Positions 44,984-56,525 are shown, counted from the stretch's first letter. The stretch is 64,000 nucleotides of DNA from Phymatolithon calcareum (GCA_977006965.1 OZ345370.1:1798001-1862000); one strand, 5' to 3'. Numbers and translations: made by a program. Notes: generated by a model from the letters alone, not told the origin.

Positions 44984-45451
44984 CTAAGAATCCATGTAAC
45001 AGCCGGGACAAAATGGCCTTCATGATACGGGGCTCGAAAAATTATCAAATCTGCTAATTACTCCATAGAATAGAAAATGGAGCCAATGGCTTCGGAATCT
45101 TCCGATACATCGATTGCCAACTTCATCTTAGAGGTGAGCGCTTTCTTACCCAAGAGAGAGGGCGATTTCGGTGCAAAATAATATTTTGGTTATCATATTA
45201 TGATAACCATCGTTTAAGGGAGTTAAAAGCACTTCTCTTGCAGCCATGATCCGATGTGAAGGAAGCGAAAAGCTAAACACTGCACCCAAGCTGGCCAAAA
45301 ACGCACGCAAGTCGAACGCCAGCTATACTGTTAGAGTCTGTACAATATCCGCTATCCCATGCACTGGGCCTCGACGCTACCGGGATCGCAGCGGATTTGA
45401 AATTTTCACCACCCCGTATTCTTGTGTCCGGGCTCTTACATGGATTCGTAG
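44984..45451. mobile_element. MITE-like insertion with 17-bp TIRs and TTAA duplications
   Basis: Left end CTAAGAATCCATGTAAC and the reverse complement of the right end, CTACGAATCCATGTAAG, agree at 15 of 17 bases. TTAA flanks both sides (44980-44983, 45452-45455). Subunit A has an uninterrupted T/A-run containing one TTAA at the same place (near 27540). TTAA duplication is characteristic of piggyBac-type transposons. Inside is an 11-bp-arm palindrome at 45187-45209 and a 69-codon frame of no recognised function. Confidence 0.85.
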
Positions 45452-45455
45452 TTAA

Positions 45456-46912
45456 AAACCTTAGTTGCAAAGTTTTCAGTAGTTTACGAGAGAATATCGA
45501 ATCTGAAAATCCAAGTTGTAAGCGAAACCGGGACATAGATTAAAAAGCGGATGTAGAATTTGAGCTGCATCTCAGATATCGAATTTATTGCTTCCTCTTT
45601 AGATACTAAAGATATCATTTCTGACCCTTCTGAATTGATATGTGAGAAAACAGTGGCAGTAACATCTGGCCAACGACAGCACTCAAGTAAGAGAGGCGCA
45701 CGTACAAGTTTATGTATGACCTTGTGTTTTAGATGGATATGAACATCAGAACAAAGAGTGCAATAGCAGCGATGGAAGCGAAATGTGGAGAAAACTGGTC
45801 CCAACTTGAACGAAAGTCATAGCGGTTGAAGATCTTTCGCGTGTATGTCAATATGGTCCATAATTTTAACCTCTCCAACAAATCAGACTTGTCACTAGAA
45901 AATTGCTTTCACGTAAGAAGGTCAATCCTGACAGATTTGAGTGCCGCACTCTTTCAGCACGTATTGTTTGCGAACATAGAGCGAGGTGAAATGAAACTGT
46001 AAGTACAGTTTTAATCCTAGTGCGAACTTTACTGCACTTAATTTATGATATCTCTCGAGTTATGCGGAGATGCCGACTCTGCAATGACTTGCCTTCGATA
46101 CGAGTAACAATAATGTCAGTATCATACAAGTACGCTGATTGTCGACACTCTTCCGAAAAGAGAACTAAAACATCACGGATTTTGATTTAGTTCTTTTTTC
46201 GAAATAGAATGAAAGCTCAAAATGAGGGAAATTCTGGGAGTATGAGCGAATACCCAATTTCTTTCTTGACATCCCTCTGATACTTTCGTTTCAAATGAAG
46301 GAGTTAAGATGCTTTCAGAATTATCGAGGATGGGTGGCCTAATGAATAGCAGCTAAGTGCAATACACTTTTGCACTTTTGCCAATTCCCATCCAAAGCCG
46401 ACACAGTCTTGCACCAGAATGGGCTGGGCTGCAATACTATGATGTATGCAAACACTTGTAGCAAGTGCCATCCTTAAATATGTGTGAGAGCTTTTTTGAG
46501 GCTAGGCATATGTTTGAAAGAGAAAAGTAATTGTTGACGAAAATCGTTGCTCAGGCGGTCGTGATACATGGTTCGTGTGGTATGAGCTCTTTTGTTCTGA
46601 ATAAAAAGAACTCCACGGCCTGAATGCGGTACCAATTTACAATGTTACGACTTCTTAAACATTACCACAAAAGTGACAACACGCTAACGGAAATTGCACT
46701 TCAGTATTCGTTTCGAACGAAAGCCAGATACTAGCATGAGCCTTGCACTGGAAGTGTCAATTTGTTACCCAGAATCGATCATAGATAAGAAATGCATTGA
46801 ATACAAATCAGCACAGATGCGATAGATGATATCCTCAGCACGATCAAGCGACGACAGAAATACCAGGGATGTCACTTAGCTTACTCTCAGCGCTTCTCCT
46901 GTAACACCCCAT
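45456..46912. repeat. R region, subunit C (after the MITE)
   Basis: It aligns with 27550-29040. It lacks the SINE found in subunits B and D and so preserves the empty site AAACTGTAAGTA near 45991. It carries the CGAAAAGAGAACTAAA / TTTAGTTCTTTTTTCG inverted pair near 46155-46200. Confidence 0.7.
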
Positions 46913-46914
46913 GG

Positions 46915-48137
46915 CCGTGTGGGCGGTTTCCTGAGGAATAGTTTCGACTTACGGCACCACCGAATTCGCAGAAATAGGTTCATTATCCTTCTGTGCGCAA
47001 TCATTATTTTTGAAATGAGCACCTATGGATGAGGCGGTCGATGCATGAGGTGATGATGACGTAGGCACATCTTCATGGCGACTTGTAATCTGATCGGGGG
47101 CATCCACGGGTCTGATAGATATCAAATGTGATAAATCATCTCAAAGATATGCGGGTATTTCCAAGCTCTCCGTGTCGCCATCCGCATTACGATCACCGAA
47201 CACGAAAATATCACAAGGTTCTACTGACATAACCAAATGCTTCGTGGCACCATCATCGTATTTGATGCAGTGCATGTTGGTGGACTGGGCCATCAACGTT
47301 GTGCGGAGCGGGCGTACAACATTCCGCTTCTACTCTTGTATCCATTTCTTTGAATCTCTTCCGTAAGCGATCTAATTTATTCTTGGTTTCCTATCAAAGT
47401 CCGATTGCTTCATCTCGAACAGAATAGTCCCGCTTCTTCGCTCGTTTGACATTTTCGTGACATGTCTTCAGCAGGGTCTAGCGCAGGAGGTGCAATTCCC
47501 TCCGACGTCGTGCTCCACAACAGTGACAAGGACCAATTGGGGAGCACGGCGTCGGAGGGAATGGCACCTCCGGAGCTAGACCCTGCTGCAGACATGTCGC
47601 GAAAACGTCAAACGAGCGAAGAAGCGGGACAATTCCGTTTGAGATGAAGCAATCGGACTTCGATAGGAAACGAAGAATAAATTCGATTGCTTACGGAAGA
47701 GAATGGAAGAAATGGATACGAGGGTTGAAGCGGAATGTTGTGCGCCCGCTCCGCACAACGTTGATGGTCGAGTCCACCAACATGCACTGCATAAAATACG
47801 ATGATGGTGACACGAAGCATTTGGATATGAACGTAGAACGTTGGGACTATACGGTGATCGTAGTGCGGATGGTGACACGGAGAGCTTGGAAATGCCGGCA
47901 AATCTTTGGGATGATTTGGCACATTTGAAATCTATCAGACCCGTGGATACACCCGATCAGATAGTCGCCATCAAGTTGTGTCTCCGTCATCCTCACCTCA
48001 TGCATCGGCCGTCTCATCCACAGGTGCGCATTCCAAAAATAATGATCGCATACAGAAGGAAAATGAACCTGTTCCTGCAAATTCGGCGGTGACGTAAGTC
48101 GAAACTATTCCTCAAGAAACTGCCACACGGCCTTGAA
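46915..48137. repeat. Large palindrome, ~0.6-kb arms, subunit C
   Basis: The arms are 46915-47516 and 47541-48137, with a 24-bp spacer at 47517-47540. The arms match those of 29047-30281, but the spacer is in the opposite orientation relative to the flanks. Confidence 0.85.
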
Positions 48138-49743
48138 AAATAGGCCGGAGAACATAGCCCAACAGTGAGGACAGCATTCCAAAAGTGCTGAGCCGTCGAG
48201 CTCCGTCGGTGCTGCGGATGGCGCTCGTGCAAGAGGAACAAGGACGTATGCATCTAAGACGGAGATGTTAAGAAGACGTTGCTTGACGGGACGTTCAGTC
48301 CTCAAGAAACCAGCATCAGTCCCAATTGTCCGCAATCCCTCAGCGAGAGATGTTCGTACAGCGGAATCGACAATGAAGAAAGCGCGTGTAATGTCTTTTC
48401 AAGAAGTCGACGGACCCGAGCCTCTTAAACTGGGCATTGGATCACCCGTGGCTGTACATGCACTCAGGAACGACACAGGGAATCACAATTTCGCGCAACT
48501 GCCCGGCGAATAACGCGACACGGGCCAACTCAGCAATGATGTCGATTCCCTTCGCTTACTCGTGCACCGCATCGCAAAAGTGCAGGTGGAAATCAAAGAC
48601 TCAGTTTTGCGCAGTTCGTCGCTAGCACCAAAAACATCGCTCGTCAGGTCCAAGCAGATGACAAGGGAATTGGTATAACGTCAAAGAACGCAGTGGAGAG
48701 ACACTGCGTTTTTCTACGTGATGCCAATTCCCCTGTCATCTGCGTGGACCTGACAAGCGATGTTGTTGACGGTAGCGACGAGCTGCGCAAAATTGAGTCT
48801 TCCTGCGCAGGCGCTTTACGAACCTGCGAAAAAGTGCACTCCCCTACATTCCCGATCTGCTCCCGTCCGTCGCAACGCCACGCTCCCGTCCGTCAGAACC
48901 GTGCGGCCGAGGCGCCCGTATCTCGGACACTGAACCGCCGTCGCCCGCCCTTGTCGCCCACAAAGAGCACGTTGACTCCTCGGAGGCGCTCTAGTACCAA
49001 AGCTCGTAACCCATACGACCGGGGGTGGAGCCAAGGATCAGCAACCCCGTCGCAGTCGCCGAACATTCGTGAGGTTTCGCCGGATGTACCGCCACCACAG
49101 CTCGAGCTCTTGCTGCAGTATCAGCAGAGCCCTGTGAGAGTGGACCGCGCGTCGAGCCCTGTACTGCGGTTTCCATGGGCAGGTTCTCCAACTAGGAATA
49201 CGCTCGGCTTTCACTTTCGAAAGGTTTGAACATCGATGGCCCCAGCCTGTAATGGTTTGTCGCCGGTCCATGGCCCGAAAATCTTGCACTGGTACGCCAT
49301 AACTATGATGTTCACCATGCGCTCCCGTCGAACGCCAAGTAGAGCATGGAGGAGAAGTCATTGCCCAAATTGGCTGAGTGCTTCCATTGCACAATGAATG
49401 AATATCCCATTGGAACTTCGGATGGCGCACTTTCAGCGTGAATAGCCGTTACGAATTTTGCTGTAATTTCTTTCATGGAGAGCGGTGTCTGTGCACACTG
49501 GAATTTACAACACCTGAACTCAGGGAGCCTGAACAACGACGTAGCAGCGGCAATCACAGTGGAATGAATCCTCCCGGTGGAGAATGCAGAAGCATTAAGT
49601 GTGCCATTATGGCACCAGCACAGCAGCCAAATCCGTCTTCTCAAGACCAGTCTCCCGATAATGAAGATGTTGTTACAACGGAAGGTGGTGTTCCCGAAGC
49701 CCGTGCCGCCGCTGCTCAAGGCTCTGTGTCTCGAGGATTGTAG
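47644..49743 (+). pseudogene. Gene X paralogue, subunit C (decayed)
   Basis: It has the same architecture as the subunit A copy: an N-terminal extension (VESTNMHCIKYDDGDTKHLD, frame-shifted near 47860), a stop after IAQQ, then LTGRSVLKKPASVPIV and FQEVDGPEPLKLGIGSPVAV. A deletion removes the NWLPM segment, and a fold-back palindrome lies at 48600-48797. The C-terminal remnant ends SVSRGL at 49743. Confidence 0.7.
48600..48797. repeat. Fold-back palindrome inside X pseudogene (C)
   Basis: Arms 48600-48695 and 48702-48797 are near-perfect reverse complements around the 6-bp loop GAGAGA. The left arm is normal X sequence (around ARQVQADDKGIGIT) and the right arm is the inverted duplicate. Confidence 0.88.
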
Positions 49744-49899
49744 TTGCACGTCACGTACTCGGGGTTATTGTGAAATTTCCACTCGGTGCAGGTTGTATTA
49801 CCAATTCTTTCGAATGAATTCAAGTTAGGTTTGTTGAGGTCCTTGTTATCGCCTGAACAGTACATACAGTATCGGTTCCATAGAAGCGTAGTTGAGAGG

Positions 49900-51534
49900 C
49901 GGACGGTTTTTCTCAATGGTCCCAACACAAGACCAGTGCCATTGGTCGCACGCGTCGCCACAGTAACAGATTGCAACGAGGCCGCACGACGCTCGGGCAG
50001 CATTTTCTCCGCGACCTCAACAATACTCCCGAATAGCTTTTTCAGCCTGCTTGAAAAGAAGCCATTTTCACAGAACGGAAATCATCCCCATCAGTACTAG
50101 ATGATAGAATTAACTCCGAAAGTGCACGAAGGGCGTTCGCTCCATAGTTTTGCACAACGTGATCCTTCATCACGAAACAGTAATGAATCGCCTGAAATGC
50201 CACGTTCATGATCTTGGCCTGTGGCAAGTCAGTTGGATTTGTGCAAAGTCCCGGCAATAGGGAAAGCAACTGCCTAGAGTACATACCCATATTCTTTCCT
50301 TCAACAGCTCGGTCATTCTTCTCCGCCGCGGCCTGCGAGGCCGCTTCAAATTCGAGCTGCAAGGGCGAGATTGCGCTTGACCAGAGCGACAGTGGAGCAT
50401 TTCGAATGTTATCGGCAAGGATAGGCAGCATCCAAGCATTTGTGAGCAATTCTTTCTCATCCCTCTGTATCGGTGCAGCTTTCAGAAGGTGCGGGGCACC
50501 ACCACCGCGCAAGGCCGCAGCCAAAAGCCCATCCACGAGGGACACGCTAGAGCTGTCAGCCGTGGCAACAGCCTCTTTTCGCATCTGGACGAGGGCGTTG
50601 ACGAATTCTGCCAGATTCTGTTGCATGCGGGGGAGAGAGACTGCGGCGCCAGACGAGATGTATTCCTTGAGCAAGGGAAGCACTGTTCCCCAATGCCGCT
50701 TGAACTTAACCGTCGAGAACTGCTTGATGGTGTCAAACACCTCTGACGATTGCATTACCCGCTTTTGCTTCAAAAACTCATGCATAAACACAGCCTTTTT
50801 GCGCATCTCGGAGATGGAGAGCGCAATCGGGTCAAGGTCTGAAACTAGAGCGTCGACAACAGTCGAAGTAGCAGCCTTTGGTGGCGAGGAATGCGGGCAA
50901 AAGGTGTGCACGGCGAGGGCCATTGTAACGAGGGCGCGAGCCCGAGCGACACGAGCATCAGAGCCACATGACGGCCTGAGCGGGAGAGCCGAAACTGCCG
51001 CAAGCAGTTTTTCAGCATCCTTTTGGGGCACCCGTGCCTCTCCGGACAAAAACTTCTCCGATGTCGCAAGACCGGTACCGAGATGTTTAATAGATAAATC
51101 GGCGGATGGGGCAGCAACATAGACGTCCCCCTTCGGAATGCAAAACAGAAACGTAAGAGAGTTGTAAGCTAATGATGCTATGCTCTTAACATCAAGCTGC
51201 ATAAGCAAACACAGCTGCTTTGCGACCTGCGCGCATTCAACTTCTCCAAGCACAACGCAAAGTAGTTGACACTCGATAAATGGTGAACAATCCTCGAATA
51301 TTCCTCGTTCGCCCCGGTTCGTGACTCTTCTCAGCGAGCGGCATCCATTCGCGCACAAACCACGCAGCCCGCCGACCGTGAGCAAGCTGCGGAAACGGGC
51401 TGGAACGCAACGCCCCGGGGTACCGCAACTGAGCTTCGCGACGGAGATTCTGAGGGAAACTGGAAGGGGCGGTCGAAAGTAAGTCAAGATAGGCCGGCGC
51501 AATCTCCGGCGCTGCCCATGCGGACGGGGCGAGA
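49900..51534 (-). pseudogene. RRP12 pseudogene, subunit C
   Basis: A 486-codon minus-strand frame (50042-51502) covers the central HEAT-type part (KRVMQSSEVFDTIKQFSTVK, GLLAAALRGGGAPHLLKAAP, KDHVVQNYGANALRALSELI). Both end breaks are the same as in subunit A. It has no start region and no NUC173/C-terminal part. The frame looks long enough to be called a gene but is a fragment. Confidence 0.88.
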
Positions 51535-52735
51535 TAGCGCGTGAAGATCTTTTTCGTGCATGTCAAGGTGGTCCATTATTTTTACCTCTCCAGGAAATCT
51601 GGGATTTCACTAGAAATGTCCTTTCAGTTGAGAAGTTCAATATTGAGAGATCTGAGCGCCGGACTCTTTTAACGCGTATTCTTTTCGAACATAGAGCGAG
51701 GTGTAATGAGACTGTAAGTATTCTGGTTGTCCACGTGGACTCGCGAATCGTAGAACCACCGCAGTTGCTTCTGGTGGAATCGTCTAATGACGAGCGGCAG
51801 GCAAAGAAGAAGCGTGCTTACCATTAACTAGCAGGATTAACACCCTACCGTAATCTAAGTATAGGAAAAATAAAAAGCACTGCTTGCTAGCCCCATAGCT
51901 ATGGGGAATAAGCAACATTCATCAAAAACTGTAAGTACGGTTTTGATAACCGCGAGAACTACTGCACTTATGATACAGTATCTCTCGAGCTATGAGAAGA
52001 TACAGACTCAGCAATGATCTACCTGCGATACGTGTAACATTATTATTAAAGCACGCTGAGTGACATTCTTTCGAAAAAGAAGGGAAATTTGGCAAAATGA
52101 CAACGTACTTTGCCGTATTTAGCAAAGTGACACTAAATACGCAGAAGTCTGACATTGCGCTTCTTACAACTGCAAAAGTGTAACATTTAAGAGCAGCATG
52201 AGTGGATAAAGATGACTTCAGATTTGAATTTCGGTGGTAAATGGTCTGACTAGTTTGGAGAACTTTGGGAAAAATTGTGCTTGTCTACCGAAAAAGGCAT
52301 TTCTGCAATATCAGAGAGTAGCTCTGTTGCTCGTAAATACTGGAAAAACGAAAAATATTGGAAATTATAGTTGCTTCCGTTCTGTTTCGGGGGCAGGGAG
52401 TATCATGAAACCATAATCATACGCTGTAGGCTTGAAGAGAAATCATTTCGGCACTCGCACGAACTCAGGTCTCAACGGTCCTGATATGTGGACATCTTGC
52501 CGTTTGAACATTGCACTTTAGTATTCGTTTCGGACGTAAGCCAGATACTAATTTGAGCCTTGCACTGCAAGTGTCGAATTGTTACCCAGAATCTATCATG
52601 GGTAATAAATGCTTTGAATACAAAGCAGCACAGATGAGACAGATGATATCCCCTGCACAATCATGTGACGACAGAAATACCAGGGACGTCACTTAGCTTT
52701 CTCTCAGCGCTTCTCCTGTAACGCCCCATGGGAAA
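51535..52735. repeat. R region, subunit D
   Basis: It is colinear with 33805-35440, with the same SINE at the same site. It lacks the 34632-35115 B-specific stretch. Confidence 0.7.
51721..51927 (+). mobile_element. 5'-truncated SINE, same insertion as 33993-34194
   Basis: It is flanked by ACTGTAAGTA at 51711-51720 and 51928-51937. Shared position and truncation point show it was inserted before the 17.4-kb duplication. Its 3' stem is longer here (CCCCATAGCTATGGGG). Confidence 0.9.
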
Positions 52736-54780
52736 TACGTAGAATTTCATTGAAATTATCCGACAGAGTCAAGGGAGGCAAATGGGATATTTTGCGACAT
52801 GCCCAGCCTTTATGGTGCTTCTAGACACAGAAAATAAATACCTATCTTATTCGTCCGCATAAGGCCTCCTGTTGGTAGCCCTTCTCAAGATTACCGTGCA
52901 CATCGAATCGACGCCGAGTGCCTTCAGATATCATAATATCTACCGAAGGAATAGTTCCGCGGAATTTAGGTGCTTTGGTAGCTGCAAGGAGCTAGGGACC
53001 GACAAAAATCCGGAGGACTCGTGATACCGTCATTCGTCGCTCAAAAGTCTTTGATTTACGTAGTTCTCATCTACTCAGATGACTGTTAGATCTAATCCTT
53101 ATAACCTCATAAAAGTCATACAGATGATTCAATCTGAGCTATTCGCGTTAAAGGCCTGGCCGGCCAGCTATACGGACAATGAGATGGTTTGGTATGTTTT
53201 TCTTTACAACTCACTTTTAGCTTCGTCTCATGACTTTGTCTCATGACGTTCTGACACCCGCTTGTACACTTCTCGCAATGCAGAAAACAAATTGGACATC
53301 GCCACTCTGAAGTCGCACTCTGAACTGAGGGCGACTGGTAGAAATAAATTATAAGTCCTGAGACTTAAAACATTGTAATTCACTCTTAATAAAGAACGCA
53401 CTCCTGAGCACAAAAACTGTCTTCTTAGAAATAATCGGTTCCAAAACTACCGCTCTCCTTTTCGGAAGTGGAATTAAAGGGTATGACAACTGGAAACTAT
53501 CACATTAGAGAATCATACCATGCTATGACGATAATCTTTGCTATGATAGGGCCACTGGGTGTAGCGTTTGGAGAAATAGCGTGACCAGTTTTCTTGTTCA
53601 AGAAGACTATCATATGTACGCTACAAATTGTTTGGACAGCAGTTGTAATGGAAAGGGAAACCGTTTCCTGAATAGCAAAACTCATCTATGACTCGAAGAA
53701 CTGCAGTTCTGGATATGGAACTCTTTGACAGTCTCAAAATTCAAATAATGAATGGGATGATAACCCCTGCTTTTTGATAGCTTGGATTTGGGGATATATC
53801 GACGATGATCGGAAAGCGACATTGCCTACTGCCATATGAAAAAGCTTTTGAACTGAAAGAGGGTGAAGTATTCTTGACTCTGCAAAACATTGAGTAATCA
53901 AGTCGATGGAGTTGTTACGACTCACAGATAGATTTCCTTTCCCGAGAAACATAAACAGAATAGTCCAAACACTGTAAAGGGTAAGTGTGAGAGCTGAAAG
54001 GCGGCTAATATATATTCTCCTCAACGCCTGAGCTCTAGATGATCACTCTGTTCTCCCAACTGTCATCGTATTTTTCTAGTCCACTTTGGGTAACTAAACA
54101 GACTTGAGCTCCTGAAACAAGTGCTGAGACAGTTTCCGTGCCTTCGCATTGGATCTCGGCCCCACTATGTCAACACAATGTTCGAGTACATGGAATGAAA
54201 AATTGTATTCTCACGCTTCCCAGTTCTGGTTTTGTCGCAAACATTAGGTTCATCATCTGTACATTGAAAGAATAATAGATCATTGTGCGCTTTATCATGG
54301 ATAACGCTCTGGATGGCCGTAATGTATTCTCCTCTATCCGACAACAATTTTAGTCCATATTTGTATCTGGTCTCATCATTTGCAGCAAAACTTCACTACT
54401 TGGGAATTCGTCAATAAGGGCCAGTTGCATCCATGGTGGATCGGTTGCTCTTGAGGGGGTTCATCCGGACCTGCGTAACGCAGTATGATATCGTTTCAAA
54501 ATTGGCATCAAGTCATTATCTATTTCTGACAATCACTATCTGCTTTGTCATGAAAAAGTATGATCGCTCGAACCGGAGTCATACTATCTGAAGATTCTCG
54601 GCGCTCTTAAAACTCGTTGCTGAGCGGCCGATTGTCGACACTTACTCACAGAGATTGCAAGAAGAATCAGAAAAAGTGCTACTCAGCGAAAAACCTCTTC
54701 GTCTGCTGAACTCGCGCCCCACCTCCGTCCTACTTCACATCACCGTTGTGCGGAGCGGGCGCGCAACGCTCCGCTTCTAC
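52736..54780. repeat. R-to-X spacer, subunit D
   Basis: From about 52975 it aligns with 36490-39060 of subunit B, without the 36557-36921 and 37816-38035 insertions and without the 191-bp tandem copy. No coding region was recognised. Confidence 0.65.
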
Positions 54781-54908
54781 TCGTGTATCCCTTTTTGCGA
54801 ATCTCTTCCGTAAGCAATCAAATTTACGCTTCCTTTCTTAGCGAGCTTATTTTGCTTCATCTTGAACAGAACGATCCAGCTTCTTCGCTCGTTTACCTCT
54901 TTTGCGAA

Positions 54909-56249
54909 ATGTCTTACCCAGGGCCTAGCGCCGGCGGTGCAACTCCCTCCGACACCGTTCACCCCAACAAGGAAGAAGACCAATTCGGGAATGGACCTGG
55001 CCCGTCTAAATCCATTTCTGCTGCGGATGGAGCATCTGTGGCTGCACCCAACTGGTTGCCGATGAGGAAGCTGCATGCTGTTCCTGGCACGTCTGCGCAA
55101 CATGCACTCAGGGACAGCACAAGGAATGATGTTCTGTACACAAGAAATTTCGATCTGCTCCGCGACAGCGTCGCAGAATTGAAACTTAACACGGAATTTC
55201 TAATGCACACGGTGACTGCTCTTGAGAACATGAACAACGAACTTCAAAATCAGATGCGTATCCGTGATATACAAATGAACACACTGTACCAAAATTTAAA
55301 GAAGGATGTCAATTCAGTTCACTTAGGTGTGCATCACATCGCCTCCGAACAGTTGGAAATCAAGGATTTTATTGCGCAACTCGTCGCGATGACCAAGGAC
55401 ATCGATCGTCAGGTCCAAGGAGGTGACAGTGGAATTGGTGTAATGTCGAATAACTCTATTTCTACCTCTCCGGTTCCTGCTCCTGTTCGTGAAAAGATTG
55501 CGGCCGAGGCGCCCATATCTCGGGCCCTGAACCGCGGTCGTCCGCCTCTGCCACCCACTTCGCACACGTGGACGCCTCGGAGGCGCTATAACACGCGTAA
55601 TGAGTACCGCCAACGGCGTTGGAGCCAGAGCTCAGCAACCCCGTCGCGGTCGTCGCACATTCGTGAGATTTCATCAGCTGTACCGCCCCCAAAGCTCGAG
55701 CCCTTGCAGCAGTGTGAGCAGAGCCTTGTCAGTTTTGACCTCCCGTCGCGCCCTGTTCGTCCGCCGCAGCAGAGTGTTACGCACGAGAATGCGATTCTGC
55801 AGAATCGGTCGAAAATACTGCAACTCGCTGCCCGTTTTATAACAATTTGCCTGTTACTGTCTGATCACAAATGTCGCACGAATGACACGTCGGCTTGGCT
55901 CTTCCAGGAGTCTGTCAAGTGTATGGATTGTGCAGCGTTTGAAATGAGCAGGTATCCCAACTACGAATACGCCAAGCGCTCACTGTACAAAGGATTGAAC
56001 TTCGATGATTACAGCATGGAATGGTTTGTCGCCGGTCCATCTCCCGAGAATCTCAAACTGGCACGCCGTAACTACAACGTTCGGGATGCGCCCCCGTCGG
56101 ACGCCGAATGGATCATGGAAGAGAAGTTGCTGACCAAATTGGCTGAGTGTTTCAAGCGCGGAATGAATGAATATCCCATTGAAATCTCGGAAGGCACACT
56201 TTCAGCTTGCATCGCCGTTACCAAGTTTGCGGCAAAGTCTTTCGTGTAG
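54909..56249 (+). CDS. Gene X, orphan coiled-coil protein (best copy)
   Basis: The ATG at 54909 corresponds to the start conserved in the paralogues (MS.....GA.PSD.V); the frame is open upstream. The protein is 446 aa. It has a Ser/Gly/Pro-rich N-terminus, a long heptad-like helix (about 76-168, including ALENMNNELQNQMRIRD and EIKDFIAQLVAMTKDIDRQ), an Arg/Pro/Ser-rich basic linker (about 190-270), and a C-terminal globular part with Cys and Trp (LLLSDHKCRTNDTSAWLFQE, SMEWFVAGPSPENLKLARRN, LSACIAVTKFAAKSF). I do not recognise the family. The TAG at 56247 is probably premature: in the same frame the sequence stays open to 56525, and that extension is conserved in all three paralogues. Whether it is cellular or element-encoded is unknown. 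Confidence 0.55.
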   Translation: MSYPGPSAGGATPSDTVHPNKEEDQFGNGPGPSKSISAADGASVAAPNWLPMRKLHAVPGTSAQHALRDSTRNDVLYTRNFDLLRDSVAELKLNTEFLMHTVTALENMNNELQNQMRIRDIQMNTLYQNLKKDVNSVHLGVHHIASEQLEIKDFIAQLVAMTKDIDRQVQGGDSGIGVMSNNSISTSPVPAPVREKIAAEAPISRALNRGRPPLPPTSHTWTPRRRYNTRNEYRQRRWSQSSATPSRSSHIREISSAVPPPKLEPLQQCEQSLVSFDLPSRPVRPPQQSVTHENAILQNRSKILQLAARFITICLLLSDHKCRTNDTSAWLFQESVKCMDCAAFEMSRYPNYEYAKRSLYKGLNFDDYSMEWFVAGPSPENLKLARRNYNVRDAPPSDAEWIMEEKLLTKLAECFKRGMNEYPIEISEGTLSACIAVTKFAAKSFV

Positions 56250-56525
56250 AGCGATGTCGCTGCATACGGCAATTCGCAGCAAGTGAACTCAGGCAGCGTG
56301 AACAACGACGTAGCAGCGGTGAGCAATGAACGACACCGTGGGATGCATGCTCCCAGTGGAGAACGCAGAAGTATTGTGAGTACCATTGGCGCGTCAGCAC
56401 AGCACCCAGCCCCGTGTACCCAAGATCAGTGTCCCGATCGCGAAGATGGTGATGCAACGCAAGTTGGTCTTCCCGAAGCCCGTGCGGCCGCTGCCCAAGT
56501 TGGTTCTTTGCATCATGGCTCGTAG
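56250..56525 (+). pseudogene. In-frame C-terminal extension of gene X beyond the TAG
   Basis: It is the same frame as 54909-56249. It reads SDVAAYGNSQQVNSGSVNND and on to ARAAAAQVGSLHHGS, ending at TAG 56523-56525. The homologous segments at 31770-32027, 39930-40198 and 49480-49743 end in equivalent residues (YRGL, YHGS, SRGL). Subunit C has GAG where D has TAG, so one G-to-T change could have created the stop. Confidence 0.55.

Noticed and set aside
50042-51502. 486-codon frame as a second functional RRP12
   Set aside because: It lacks the start, the C-terminal third and the first ~250 residues, and shares truncation points with the subunit A pseudogene.
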